In this document: positions 33,030 through 44,800 of the stretch, in pieces
How the letters are laid out: each line of letters opens with the position of its first letter
Position numbering within the stretch: position 1 is the stretch's first letter
DNA from: Diphasiastrum complanatum
Taxonomy: Eukaryota; Streptophyta; Lycopodiopsida; Lycopodiales; Lycopodiaceae
Direction: 5' to 3'
Assembly (NCBI GenBank): GCA_029204225.1
Contig: CM055099.1
Span: 48,534,141 to 48,598,140, forward strand
DNA: 64,000 nucleotides
Notes under the pieces: generated by a model
The model's database searches: none
What the model was told of the DNA's origin: nothing
Seen by the model: only the letters and a program-made list of their open reading frames with translations
Made by a program: the position numbers and the translations under genes

Positions 33030-36000
33030 TCAGCTGGATTCTGTGTTGGTAGCATCTGTGTATTCATACCAATTGGCACAGATTAGGTAAATAATAAAAT
33101 TGACTATGCCGAGCACTGCCAAGAGCCAATAAAAGTAATCAATGTGACCGGCGTTGAGATTGTCACTAATCCATCCAGGCTTGCCGCCATGCCTGGTAAC
33201 GTGGGTGATGATTGAGACCAGAAGGCTGCTCAAGAAGTTGCCACATGCAAGAGTTGTGAATTGGAGTGCACTGCTCAATCCTCGAATATCATCAGGTGCC
33301 TGGTCATAAAAAAACTCGTATTGCCCAACACATGAAAATGCTTCCGAAGCACCCACCAGGAAATACTGAGGAATGAGCCAAAAAACGCTCATCGGCACCG
33401 TTGCGTCAGGCTTTAATGACAGGTCATGCCTTTCTATCATGTTCAGTCGATTCATCTCAAGCACAGCTGCCGCTACCATTGCAGATGCTACAATAGCTAA
33501 CCCCGTACCCATTCTTTGAAGCAATGTAAGGCCTCGTGGATGCCCTGTGAATCTTCTTGCCACTGGAACTATCCACTTTTCGTACGCCAATGTCCAAAAG
33601 CAGACACTTAATGTCTCGAAGACGCCCATAGATGCTGGTGGAATGCTAAAGTTTCCAAGACGCAGGTCCATTGTAGATGCTTGTTCCACGAATAAGGTCA
33701 AAATTTGAATGTACAGAGTGCTATAGTAGACGTTGCTGGCCCAAATAGGTAGCACACGAATAAGAAATTTCACCTCCTCTACTTGTGTCACTGTGCAAAG
33801 CTTCCAGAGACTTCTAGTACCCTCTTTATCAATATCTCCGTCAATCTTGATAGCTGCCTTATCCAAGAACCTAGAGTTATGTTTTAAGGCCCAGCAAAAA
33901 ACACGAGTCAACCGTTGTAGTTCGAAGTTTTCAATAACGACGTTAACGTTTTATTGGAGACACGTTAGAACGTGTTTGAGCAGTTAACAAAATCCTACAT
34001 TTATGTTTTTGGATCAAATAGAAATGCTCGTTTGAGTGCACAACCTGAATTTGTTGCTGTGATGGAGTTGACGGCTCCCGTTCACTTGTGATATTTCGTA
34101 AAGTTCACTCCCATCCAAAGGGCATTTTAAGTGCCACTTTCGAACACTTGCGCAAAGCACTTGTGCAATCCTGGTGAGTGGGTTCCCCTTAGGTTTTTGG
34201 TGCCGAAAGCGTGGAATTCCACTGAGATAAATCAAAACTGAAAGTCCAAGAAATATTGCGCAAACTCCAAAACCCGATGTGTAGCTAACGTTCTGCTCTA
34301 GGTAAATAAGAAATGTGTTCCCAATGAGGCCTCCGCAGCTACTAGTAACATACACCAAACTGAAGAACTGGCTTTTCCTAGGATTTTCAAGCTCGTGTTG
34401 CTCATCGTACTGATCTGCGCCAAATGAAACGTTGCAAGGTTGAAACCCACCAGCACCAAGAGCTTGAATGTACAAGGCTAAGTAAAATATACTTTTTCGT
34501 TTGCCGGATGCTGTCTGACAGGCTGCAGAACTGCTTGGACAAGCTAGTGGCTGAAGCGATGATAATATTGTTGTCAAGGTTGCAAGCAGCATACCCTGCA
34601 GCAAGTTGACAGTGATCAGCTTCTTCTCGCTATTTTCAGTTGGCAAATCTGATTCATATTTCACAGTTCTAGAGAAAGTCGTGATGATTGTTGGCAGGAT
34701 ATTTTGTCAAGCCACGCAGAGGATTGTTGTGCGCCTGCGTGCCTAATGGCCCTTGGGTTATTCTCCATATAAGAAGTGGTTGCACATTATCTCCTGTCCC
34801 ATGGTGTTGGGGTTGGGATCCCAATGCGCGGACGCACACATTGCCAGTGGGCCAAGTTTACAACAATGATGAAACTGCGTGGTAAAAACTGTTGAAATGT
34901 TGAAAGCTATAAATTTAACACTTTGCTATGTGTTCCATGACATCCACTATAAGTTGTAATCATTAGAAAACGTTTGCAGTACTAGTGATATGATTTTCAT
35001 ACCGATCCATACAAAATACTCACAAGGAAGTATATGACGAGAAACGCAACTGATGTCCAGAATCTGCCAAAGTATGAATCTGCCAAAAAAGCACCAAGAA
35101 CTGAGAATAATGTGATTGATCCATTCCAGTTTGCCACAGCGGTGGAAGCACTAGCAAGATTCTCGTGAAGGTTGCTTGACAAGTAAAGCACCAGATTCGT
35201 AGCCAACCCATAGTATGCCACATTAGCTAGTAATTGAACCCCTGCAGCATACACATTGCAAATTTACTATATGCGGACTCCGGAGGCAGCAAATCTCGCT
35301 ATGCTTAGTTCTCAGAATTTCCTATATCTGCGGCATATTATGAACACGATCAATCGTATCAGATGTTAGAAAAACGACTTATTAAGATATATACATGACC
35401 TATGCATCTTTATTCGACGACTACGATTGATGGTGCTAATCCAATCCGTACTGGCTTATGCCATTGGAAGCACTTCGCACGAGCCATTATTCTTTAACGC
35501 GTTGGTGTTAACATGGTGCTGCCGGTGCAGTTGCACTTGCAATTTTTGTAAAAAGTACTAGTTCAAGCGCCGAATAATCAGTAGCTAGAATATTGTAGAA
35601 TAATTCAGATCATACAACCCGAATTCACCTACAAGAAAACTAAAACCAAGGCTACTTGCCAAGTATGAATGGGAGAGTCCTGAAACCACCGGTTGTTGCT
35701 CGGATGGCACGCCTCCCAAACATGTCTACACTTCCATCCTTAGTGTATTCGACATTCCTCTGATTCTCTGCAAGCGAAACATCAGAGAACATGTTCTCCT
35801 CTTTCGTTTCATGCAGCTCGTTCATCTGTAAGAAAGGATTCATCATTCTGATCATCATTATATACGTTAATTTCTGCTAATCCCAGGTCTTCAATATCAG
35901 CCTAGAACATTGAAATAGAAAACATAGCAAGCAGTGAAACATTCATGCCAATTGATATATAATACGAGCATGTGTAAACAGGCAACATACTCCTGAATGG

Positions 36001-36041
36001 CCACAAACATATTCGGTACTTGATCTCTTGTGATCAGGCAT
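33030..36041 (-). CDS. NPF/PTR-family (NRT1/peptide) transporter, five exons
   Basis: The coding exons on minus are 36041-35991, 35825-35660, 35241-35003, 34595-34045 and 33870-33030 (stop included). They sum to 1848 nt, giving 615 residues in one frame, usual for this family. Members are 12-helix major-facilitator proteins that move nitrate, peptides or hormones with protons, mostly at the plasma membrane; the substrate here cannot be told. Evidence: VDMFGRRAIRATTGGF and YYGLATNLVLYL in the N-terminal part, GAFLADSYFGR, then LGAGGFQPCNVSFGADQYDE (about residues 198-217), RFLDKAAI opening the last exon, LCTVTQVEE, and FFYDQAPDDIRGLSSALQ. The ExxER motif of helix 1 is missing (VQLLANVAYYG), as in some NPF7-type proteins. 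The first intron after PFIL uses a GC donor. The 17-residue first exon (MPDHKRSSTEYVCGHSG) is the least certain part; the protein could start at 35825. Confidence 0.88.
35242..35659 (-). other. GC-AG intron in the NPF gene
   Basis: The donor reads CTTG|GCAAGT at 35660/35659 and the acceptor CTGCAG ends at 35242. Only this GC donor joins PFIL to GVQLLANVAYYG in frame; the nearby GT at 35655-35654 would shift the frame. GC-AG introns are a known minor class spliced by the normal U2 machinery. Confidence 0.8.
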
Positions 36042-37031
36042 TATGGCGATTGCACCCAGTACTACATTAGCTGCAAGCCCAGCCAATTAGCACCTCTAAA
36101 TAGCAACAGCAAATTATTTTGAGAGAGAGAGAGAGAGGCGGGGGGGTAGATATATCTGTGTATGCATAAAAATATGTTATATTTTTATACACACATATAT
36201 GTATGAATATACAGGCACCCGATCACAGTGAGCTGGAGAGACAAATCCCAGATAGCTGTTGCAAAACTGCGAATCGATTGTAAATAGCTTGAGATATAAG
36301 CCGCTTGAGGGGAAGGTTTACTGTTTGGCTGCTGTATATATATATATCAAGACATTTGTCAGTTGAATATAGCACCTGGGGTAGCAAATTGCGTTTAGTT
36401 GTAAAAGAACAAGCTATCTAAATCTTGTCTATCCTCGTTGTTGTCGGTGACGAGACAATATAATGGCACGATTATGGCGACATCGACATCGGTGAGTTGG
36501 ACATATCATCACATAGATAGTGCTCCGGTACAAGAATGTGTTGCTATACTACTATAGTACCACATAGTAGCTACTAAATGTGATAGTTGCCATAGTAGTA
36601 TAGTACTACATAGTAGCTACTAAATTTGATAGTGTTTTGAAGTTCATATTTTGGTTGTATTTTGGGGCCTGCACATTTAGAAGCACAAATTTTATGATAC
36701 TTCAAAAGCAGAATTTACTGCTGCTTTCCCACCTCGACTCTCATGTGAGCATCCAAGAATTTGTTGTTGTTTCCCACCTCGACAACTCTCATGTGAACAT
36801 CCAGGGAGAGATTGACATATACCACACTGTCACGAAAACTGGGGCTTTCCCACCTGACTCTCATGTGCATAATGCCAAGTCTTCGATTTTCCTTTGTATT
36901 TGTGATGCACCTCCAGAGGTGGAATTTGCTTGCATCTGAAGTAAGCAGTAGTTTTGTCCAGAATTCTCCTTCTTGAATAAACGCTTGAACGATTCTGCCG
37001 GAATCCATGAGAGATGAGAATCTCAGACATG
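36042..37031. other. Upstream region of the NPF gene, no gene
   Basis: This probably includes the transporter promoter. It contains a GA-rich run at 36121-36136, a TATATATATATAT run near 36336-36348, a duplicated stretch of about 45 bp built on TAGTAGCTACTAAAT at 36545-36632, and three loose repeats of TTTCCCACCT followed by CTCATGTG between 36725 and 36870. No coding feature was found. Confidence 0.4.
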
Positions 37032-37150
37032 TCATTACGCAGGGGAAGACCCGAACCCCTCGGGCCTTCCGTGCAGGTCGGGCCCTGCCCTTGGGCAAGG
37101 GCCCTCCCAACATGAAGGCCCTCGGGGCAGGGCCTTCCCCCCACGTAATG
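37032..37150. mobile_element. GC-rich foldback unit, copy 1
   Basis: 119 bp that is strongly GC-rich in an AT-rich setting. The ends are inverted: CATTACGCAGGGGAAG at the left pairs with CTTCCCCCCACGTAATG at the right. The interior is full of GGGCC and GGCCC steps. It resembles a small foldback or MITE-like element; no target duplication is evident. Confidence 0.55.
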
Positions 37151-37346
37151 CTTAGTGCTGAGAGTTCGTGTGTATTTTGGAGGCACCTCCCACAGAAAGC
37201 ACAGGGTTCGTAATGCCATGATCTGCATAATGCCTACTGTGATAGTTGGATTACTAGCGTGTTCTGTCAGAATGATGGATCTTACAACTGGATTTCTAGT
37301 GCATTATGCAGGAATCTCAACCGGGAATCTCACCCTTTGCATTGAG

Positions 37347-37450
37347 CATTACGTAGGGGAAGGCCCGGGCCCTCAGGCCTTCCCTGCAGCTCGGGCCCTG
37401 TCCTCAAGCTCCCGCCCTCCCAGCACGGAACGCCCTCCCCTCACATAATT
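37347..37450. mobile_element. GC-rich foldback unit, copy 2
   Basis: 104 bp starting CATTACGTAGGGGAAGG and ending with the imperfect inverse CCCTCCCCTCACATAATT. It is similar to the unit at 37032-37150 in termini and in internal stretches (CAGGCCTTCC, CTCGGGCCCTG). A third, partial start (CGTTACGCAGGG) lies at 37630. Confidence 0.55.
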
Positions 37451-38315
37451 TGAATGTGCCATGATACATCACATTATTGATTATCTGAATACACAAATTT
37501 TATTCACAAAAGAAAAACTGTAAAAAAACAAGAGCACAATATGCGAAAATTGCAAGATCTCTAAGAACAATAACCCCAAAAAAACACAAAAAAACGGAAA
37601 ATTTGGAATTTTTTTATTGCACTTGGTCGTTACGCAGGGTAGGTCCAAGAGCATAGGGTGTTCAGCTCTACTTGAGCCTTACGCACGGGCTAATGTCCTC
37701 AAGTGGACATTCGTCCCCACGGGATGTTGTGGTACAACTAACTTTATATCAATTGCAAATGTGATTCATCCCTTGTGACTTTCATTCTAATGTGGTTGGA
37801 GCTAGACTCTGGGGAGAAAGTTAGAATTTGCCTTTAAAAATCTAATTCTTTTCATAAAAGATGTACAAAAGTGACACATATAGTGGTGGTGTATGTCAAC
37901 TCATGATTTTACAATAATCAATTATTAAACACAATGAATACATGTGATGCCTTTCAATTGATCTCCATTTGATACTAATGTCCTTATTCAACATCAATGG
38001 GATTTATGCTTTGACCACGACATGTATGGTAAGCCTTCATACTCTTTTAGAATGCTACATACACAATTACATTTGAATTTTATTTGAATCTAACAAGGAC
38101 CCTAAGTAACATTAGCTACTATCTTGTTGGTGCATAGAACATCTACAAAGATGGCCTAGGCGAGTCTTTAAGTTGAGCAAAGCTCTTACTATGTTCAGTC
38201 CCCCCTGAACAAGATTGAACCCATGTTATGAAGTTATTTGAATTTTTACACAACTATTTTGAGTATTTGAAAAGATAAATTTTTGAAACCAAGACATGTT
38301 TAGTAATTTTGAGAC
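37451..38315. other. Intergenic, no gene recognised
   Basis: AT-rich non-coding DNA. It contains the partial third foldback start near 37630 and nothing else I can support. Confidence 0.4.
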
Positions 38316-39520
38316 TTGTGCAAGTCTCAATATTAATCTATTATTCTGAGAACCTCAAATTTTATGTTAATTTGTATTATTTTTCTCATTCGTATCCTCA
38401 TCCACAATAGAAAAATGCATGCTTCATTGGCTAGTTGTTGCAAGAGGATAACAAACAAAAAAAAAATAGTTTTTCCATATTCTATTCAAATTTAATCATG
38501 CTACAAAAGAAAAAAAATTGCAATTGCATATCCACAGGTATCTTTGATGTCTTATTAAGTGTCTACTGAATTTTTCCTTTACTGTTTCTACAATATAAAA
38601 TAAGATGTGATGCATGGAATTTTCTGAATCATGTATAACATGAAATAAGGATTTTTTATGTATTCTTTTGAATACTCATCAAATACATTATTTTAATTTT
38701 GTCAATTATAACAAGATCACAAAAATAGACTAAGTGTACTAAATTATTCATGAAATTGTTTAATTAATCAAAGTTGAAGGAATAATATTGATCTTTGTCG
38801 CATGCATGTACCATGCTAGAAACTTTATCGTACATCTTCAACTTGATTCACAGATCATTATTGAAACCATCCTTCTCGGTGACACCCTGCTAATAGATTC
38901 CTCTGCTCGTATTTTTTGGCATGTGTGCAGACTGGCAATTTTGTGGAAGATATGGACAGCGAGAAACCAACAAGTGTTTGAGGGAGAGCCCTCTTCTTTA
39001 TCGGTAGCGGCTTGTATTAGACTTGCTATGTTTTTTCTAGATATCACTTAAGTTAGTTTCAGTTTGCTACCCTGCGTGGTATGCTATCTTGGCAGCCTTT
39101 GGGCTTTGTAAGTAAATATGGACCTAGGACTGATTGCGGCCTGCTGGAAGCCATTTTTTGTACTTGATACTTGTGAATATATGAGTGCTATTAAGCTTTT
39201 CAAAAAAAATAAAAAATAAATTGATATATCATAAATTAAGTGATTGCATATCAAACATGAAGACAAACATGAAATTGCTTTATTAAAATCCATATTTTAA
39301 TTTCTATATAAGATAAGAGAATTGTTGCATCAATACAATAGGCATATAAGTTTACGAAGCATGTTGAGCATTACATAAAGTTGAAGGCAATTTTGATGCC
39401 TAATCAACATTATATTTGTATTGACGCTCTTGTTCTCAATTTCCTTTCTCTTTCTCTTCTTGTAAGAAGGAACTAGACATGATCTCATGCTCAATTTTCA
39501 CTAAGGTTATCTTTATTCAG
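38316..39520. repeat. Diverged direct duplication, copy 1 (with LINE insert)
   Basis: Non-coding sequence that aligns in order with 39869-40700. Shared anchors include GCTTCATTGGCTA, GAATTTTTCCTTT, ATCTTCAACTTGAT and AAGTGATTGCAT. The copies differ by many substitutions and indels, so the duplication is old. This copy is longer because it contains the LINE fragment at about 38850-39228. Confidence 0.7.
38850..39228 (+). mobile_element. 5'-truncated LINE with A-rich tail
   Basis: The plus-strand frame ending at 39051 encodes the tail of a plant non-LTR retrotransposon polyprotein. The reverse-transcriptase-associated zinc-binding region is recognisable from FWHVCRLAILWKIWTARN and QVFEGE. A 3' UTR and an A-rich tail (AAAAAAAATAAAAAATAAA) follow near 39208-39228. 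The upstream boundary is approximate, inferred from where the flanking duplication loses alignment. Only about 65 codons of pol remain. Confidence 0.75.
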
Positions 39521-39868
39521 ACCAAGGTAAATCACCATAACAATTTTGTTTGACCTCTAGTGCGAGAAGAGCGAGGCTTTCTTACAAGTGATTTCAATAA
39601 TTGTTATAGTAATTGATCAACATCAAATTCCTCATATATGGATTGAATATTTGTGACTTCAATTTTTTGTGATGTGGCACATCATCAAACATTGATCTCT
39701 TTGATGGAGTTGTAGGTAGAATACACTCCCATGTTGAGAAGGTGCTTCCAAAGGAGATTCATGTACCTTCATTGGAGTGTGTTGTTGCTGTGTATACAAA
39801 GTCTTTTGGTAAAGTTTTTTATTTCCGAGCATTGGTTTTCACTTGGAGACAAGAAGACGACATAAAAG

Positions 39869-40700
39869 TCTCAGTATTAATTCATGATTTTGAAACATAG
39901 AAAATATAATTTTGCATTATTTTTCTTTTTTGTATCATCATTTATAGCGTAAAGATGCACGCTTCATTGGCTAAGGTTGCAAGAGAAAAACCTTGACAAA
40001 ATCAAAAGAGAAAAAGTAATATTTTTTCCACGTTTTATTCAATTATGCTACTAAGGGAAATAGCTGAAAATTGCATCTTTGAAGATATCTTTGATGTTGT
40101 ATTAATGAATCTATTGAATTTTTCCTTTCTGTTTTATAATATAACAAAAGATGTCAAACTTGGGTTCCTCTCAAATAACATATAACATGAAGTAACTACA
40201 ATGGGCTAGCTTTTATATGTACACTTTAGAGTGTTACATACTCATTAAATACATTATTTGATTTTGCCAAACCTACTAGAGATTACAAAAATAGTGTATT
40301 AAATTGTACATAAAGTTGTTTGATTAACAGTTGAAAAATTTATATAATTTACGTGATAGAAAATTACCTGATAGAAAATTTACCTTAGATCTTCAACTTG
40401 ATCCATACATCAATACTAAAGTGATTGCATCACAAACATAAAGACAAAATATAGAAATTCAACAATTTGAAATTGCTTCATCAAAGTTTATATTATAATT
40501 CTAATATAAAATAGAAAATTGTTACATAGAGTTTGAACATTAGGCATATGACTTTGAACATTACATAGAGTTGAAGGCAATTTGAAAGCCTATTTGACAT
40601 TTACATTTCTATTGACTCTCTTGTCTTCAATCAGGCTTTCTCTTTCCATTCTTGCAATAAGGAATTGGATATGATCTTTTGCTCGTTTTTCACTAAAGAT
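39869..40700. repeat. Diverged direct duplication, copy 2
   Basis: The uninterrupted copy of the sequence at 38316-39520. It runs through the ACTCTCTTGTCTTCAATC region near 40614 and ends just before a perfect hairpin at 40696. No coding function is seen. Confidence 0.7.
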
Positions 40701-40739
40701 GGTTTGTGTAGTATATTTGAATACTACACAAACCATCTT
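40696..40739. repeat. Perfect 19-bp stem hairpin
   Basis: Arm AAGATGGTTTGTGTAGTAT (40696-40714), loop ATTTGA, and the exact inverse complement at 40721-40739. There is no poly-T run of terminator type and no nearby gene end, so its role is unknown. Confidence 0.9.
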
Positions 40740-40774
40740 ATGTCAATTGTTCTTACTTTTCAATTGTACTTGTG

Positions 40775-40800
40775 TGTATGTGTGTGTGTGTGTGTGTGTG
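40775..40800. repeat. TG microsatellite
   Basis: A short run of TG dinucleotides with one TA interruption, just upstream of the broken phosphatase gene. Confidence 0.9.
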
Positions 40801-40933
40801 CATCACTTATATTGTTTTTCTTTTAAGAATATAGGAAGGTAAATAAAGACTTTTAAGGAGATCTAAGAATATATTTTGATAGATTAAGGCATGAAGAGCA
40901 TGAATATTAATATATTGGCTTATGTACTTTCAG

Positions 40934-41799
40934 GTCCAACAACCAAAAAAGCATTACCATGATGAGTTGTTTATTATTTTAGATTTGAATGACATACTTT
41001 TAAAAAGATATGGAAGGCATCCTGGCTATCCTGATGTTGTGAAAGTTGGAAAATGATGGATAAAACTATGTTTTGGATGGTTATGTTTTTTGAAGAAAAT
41101 ACTCTCTTTGTTTAAATATGGTCATCCATGACGTACACCAATTTGTTATGCACTTATACATTCATGGAGGAACAAGCACAACAAAAGCTACCGGCTTTTA
41201 TGGTCTGGAGCTAAGAGAATTGCTATTAGCATGAAAGAATGATGAGACCTGATAATGATAATGTCATTGTTGACTTCAAACCTTTATGTTACAATTGGTG
41301 CCACTTCTACCCATCTTTAGATTGTCATAACACGATACTAATAGATGACTCTTCGTATAAATGTTGTATGAATAATGCAGAAAATTGCATATTTCCAAAG
41401 ACATTTGATGGGTGGAGTGAGGGAGACTATCTAAATGATGTATTACTACCTCATTTGGAAGAAATGAAAAAGGCTCCCAATGTTCAAGAGTATAATAGAG
41501 AAAATCGTATCGGTCAACAACCAATCACGTCAAATCTTAGCTTTTATAGTTATCTCCAACCGGTGATGCAAAATCCTTGGGACTCTATTCTACCTGCAGC
41601 TCCATCAAAAAAATCAATGTTTGATGATGTGCTACATCACAAGAAAATGGAAGGCACGAAGGTTCTATCCATATATGAGGAATTTGATGCTGATCAAATA
41701 CAAACATTGGAAGCCCTTGTAAAAAAACCATGGCTTCCTCGCACCAAAGGTGAAGCAATTGTTATGGCTATCCACCTTGGTCTACTTATTATCCAATAG
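40934..41799 (+). pseudogene. FCP1-like HAD-family phosphatase, broken
   Basis: The sequence follows an acceptor-like TTTCAG and can be read across frames as an FCP1-homology (NIF) domain. HAD motif I is IILDLNDILL near 40975; plant members often have DLNG here. Motif II is IWSSMT near 41117-41134, and the late acidic motif is ILIDDSSYK near 41330. It is followed by NCIFPKTFDGW, LLPHLEEMKKAPNVQEY and RIGQ, all typical of plant members of this family. The frame is interrupted by stops and shifts between about 41055 and 41240. The rest, 41239-41799, is open for 186 residues and continues past the domain. Such enzymes dephosphorylate Ser/Thr in the RNA polymerase II tail or other targets; this copy cannot make a complete enzyme. 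Confidence 0.75.
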
Positions 41800-41876
41800 A
41801 AAAAAAGGAAATTGTTCTTTGAAGAGTGCATCAAGGCATCCATCCCATGACTATACAACGACTTTACTAACTTGCC

Positions 41877-44800
41877 TCATGTTATGTCCTTTTCTATAGC
41901 TTGGTTCTCCATAGTCTCTTTACCATCCATTTCAACATGCCCCTCATCCTCAATCAAAGTGTTATCATTATGATCTTTAATAGCATCATCAAGGCCAACA
42001 TAACCTTCTTGCATATTGAAAAAATCAATGTCGTTTGAGGATTCAGCAATATCTCTAAGGAAATCTGTAGGCAGTGGCTGAGCTTGACATGAAGAAGGTA
42101 ATTGGCTTGCACTTTGACTTGCACTTCCCATCTTCCCCCCAAGCTTTTATAGAAGGCATTAACCTCAGGCAAGCTTTCAACCATCATCATAACTTTCAAG
42201 CAAATCTTTCTTAGAAGAGTTACTTACAACCAGAATTGTCTTCCTCTCGCTATGTAGGGCCTCTCTCATGGGAAATCCTCCAGTAAATGCATCTACAACA
42301 ACTTTTCCATGTTGGCAAAATGAAGAAACAAGCATAGAAAAGAATGTGCGGTCTTTGGGATATTTGCTGGTACAACCTCCGCTTAGTGCACAACTCTCAT
42401 ATGCTATAGGCTTCTCAAACAATCCAAATTTTGTTTTTGAAGTTGACATTGGTTCTGATGGTGATTCTTTTTCCTCTTCACTTTCATCTTCATCATATAT
42501 AATGGATGGCACTTCATTGGTAATAAGAGCATCCCATATGGTTTTGTCCTCTGTCTTTGAGATCATTGCCATCAACACAACAAGATCATGGCTACTTGTG
42601 TACCTTTTTTTACATGCATCCCCTCTAGTGTATGATCCATACTCTAGATGAACGGAACCAACAATGTGTCGTAAAGTAGTATCCAAAGCACTCAAAACTG
42701 GTCCATAAGGTACTAGTGCAACCAAGACATAAGAATAACTCAAGATAATGCTAGCAATGCATTCCACCAACCTTTTAAAAGCATCTGTGGTCCACTCGTA
42801 CTGAGGCCCTTTTGATGTAGTGTCTACAAGCACTAACCCAATGTCATTAGAATCACCACATGCTGCTATCACATCTGTAAAGCATGAGATTAATTCCCCT
42901 ATGTTGAAAATCCTTGAAAATCCTCCAAGGCCTTTCAAAATGTAGATGTTGTTGTACTCCAAATGCCTTCGCAATGTGCAGACATAGTTCATTCTTCACA
43001 ACTTCAGGTAGAGGTGTCCTTTTTTTTGCTTTGTTGATTGACTCCTTCATCCAATCTTTGCTCCAACTATACATCTTATCATAAAGTTCTTTTGTGATAT
43101 TGTATTTTTTTGCAATCTCATCATATTGTAGCTTCTCCTCACCAGAGATGCTCTTTATGTACTCCACAATTCCATTCTTCAATACTCTATTATACTTGAA
43201 ATTTGTAGCCACATCCTCCATGTCTTTGTACTCTGTTACTACTTTTGAATTTTTTAACAATATGGTGCCACTTGTATCTTTAAAACCTCATCATCAAGCA
43301 ACCCTCGAATACAACAAAACATGCTGGGAGATAATTGTGTGGTACCATCCACTTGCATCTTTTTACCTTTTGCAACCTCATTTGAATTCTTATTGGAATG
43401 ATCACCCCTATTGTTTTCAATTTCTCCAATTATGTACTTCTCCATAATATCCAACCACCTATTGAAAATAAACTCGCTACTCAAAAGCATATGCAAGTCA
43501 CTTCTTGCGTTTATTGCCTCCAATGTAACCTTTATTGCTTCCATGAATTCCTGCACAACATTTAGTAAGACAAGGAAATATCATAAACACGCTTACAATT
43601 TAGAAATGCATGAGTAAATCTTTACTACTTAAAATCTACTAATAAAAAAGATTAAAAAAAAAACATAGCATAAGTACAAGGATCACCTTCCATTTTGAGT
43701 TTGCTATGGAGTGCCCTCATGTTCGCTTTGGCGGACAAACAAAGTATTCCCATTGTTTTCTTGCTTGTAATAGAGCACCTTGATATGGAGTCTTTACCAT
43801 AACCTCTTGATGGAGTTGATTCATGAATCTTGAAAGCTTCAAAGTTTCAAGATATTCATGTGCACCTAGTATCCTTGAATTCCTAGTACTGTAATAGTCT
43901 CTTAGATGTTGTGGACATGTTAAAGACTCCACTATTCTTCTTGCAACTAATATAGAGTGTTGACTAGAGACAACATAATACTTGTAAGAAAAATTTTTGC
44001 TCTCAAGAATCTCATCTCTCTTTAACATTTTTTTTGTTTGAACATCATAAGGTACCAGGTCTGCTATCATATCAACCACATGAGGCATACTAGTAAACTA
44101 GCTCATCAGATATTTGTAATGTACCTTGTTGATTAATCGAGATACATAATGAGTGGGAGCACAAGCACACAATGTCACAGGAATCAAGAATGTGCGATTT
44201 TCTCCAAATGGTTACATATGTGAAAATTTCTCCCAGAACAGTTGACCTTCTACTTTTTCCAAGGCCTTACTTACATTGTTGACACTTTCATTTGGTCCTA
44301 ATTGGTTCAATGGTTGAGCCATCTCGAGGGTGATCATGTCCATGCCAATGATATCTAGGTTGATTGGCAATAGTCTCATATCCTTGAAAGTTCTGAGGCA
44401 TGACTTCTTCTCCACCTCTTGTGCTTGATCGCCCGCTATGTGGTTGTTTTTTTGTCTCATTCCTCCATGAAGATGAAGTTGTCACTTTCATTTTCTCTTT
44501 AAGCACTTTTGGTTGTGATGCCTTCTCAATGTTTGAATCCGACATTGGTACCTTTTCTTCAGTATTTTTTGAGACTATATCCTTGTCGATATCTAGCTCC
44601 GGTTGTTTTCCCATGTCTTGAATCTTTTTTAATGGTGTTTCTTTCTCACCATCTATCTTCAAACTTTTGCCTTAGATATCTTCTCCTTTGTCCTCCTTAC
44701 GCTTCCCGATTTGCACATAGCTAGATAGTTTGTAAGATTTCCTTCTACCAATTGAATGCCTCTCCTAGAAAAAACATCATTGCCCAACGTATGTGGTCTT

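Noticed and set aside
42268-42651. A 127-codon plus-strand ORF
   Set aside because: It is antisense to the best-supported part of the methyltransferase-like gene and shows no homology.
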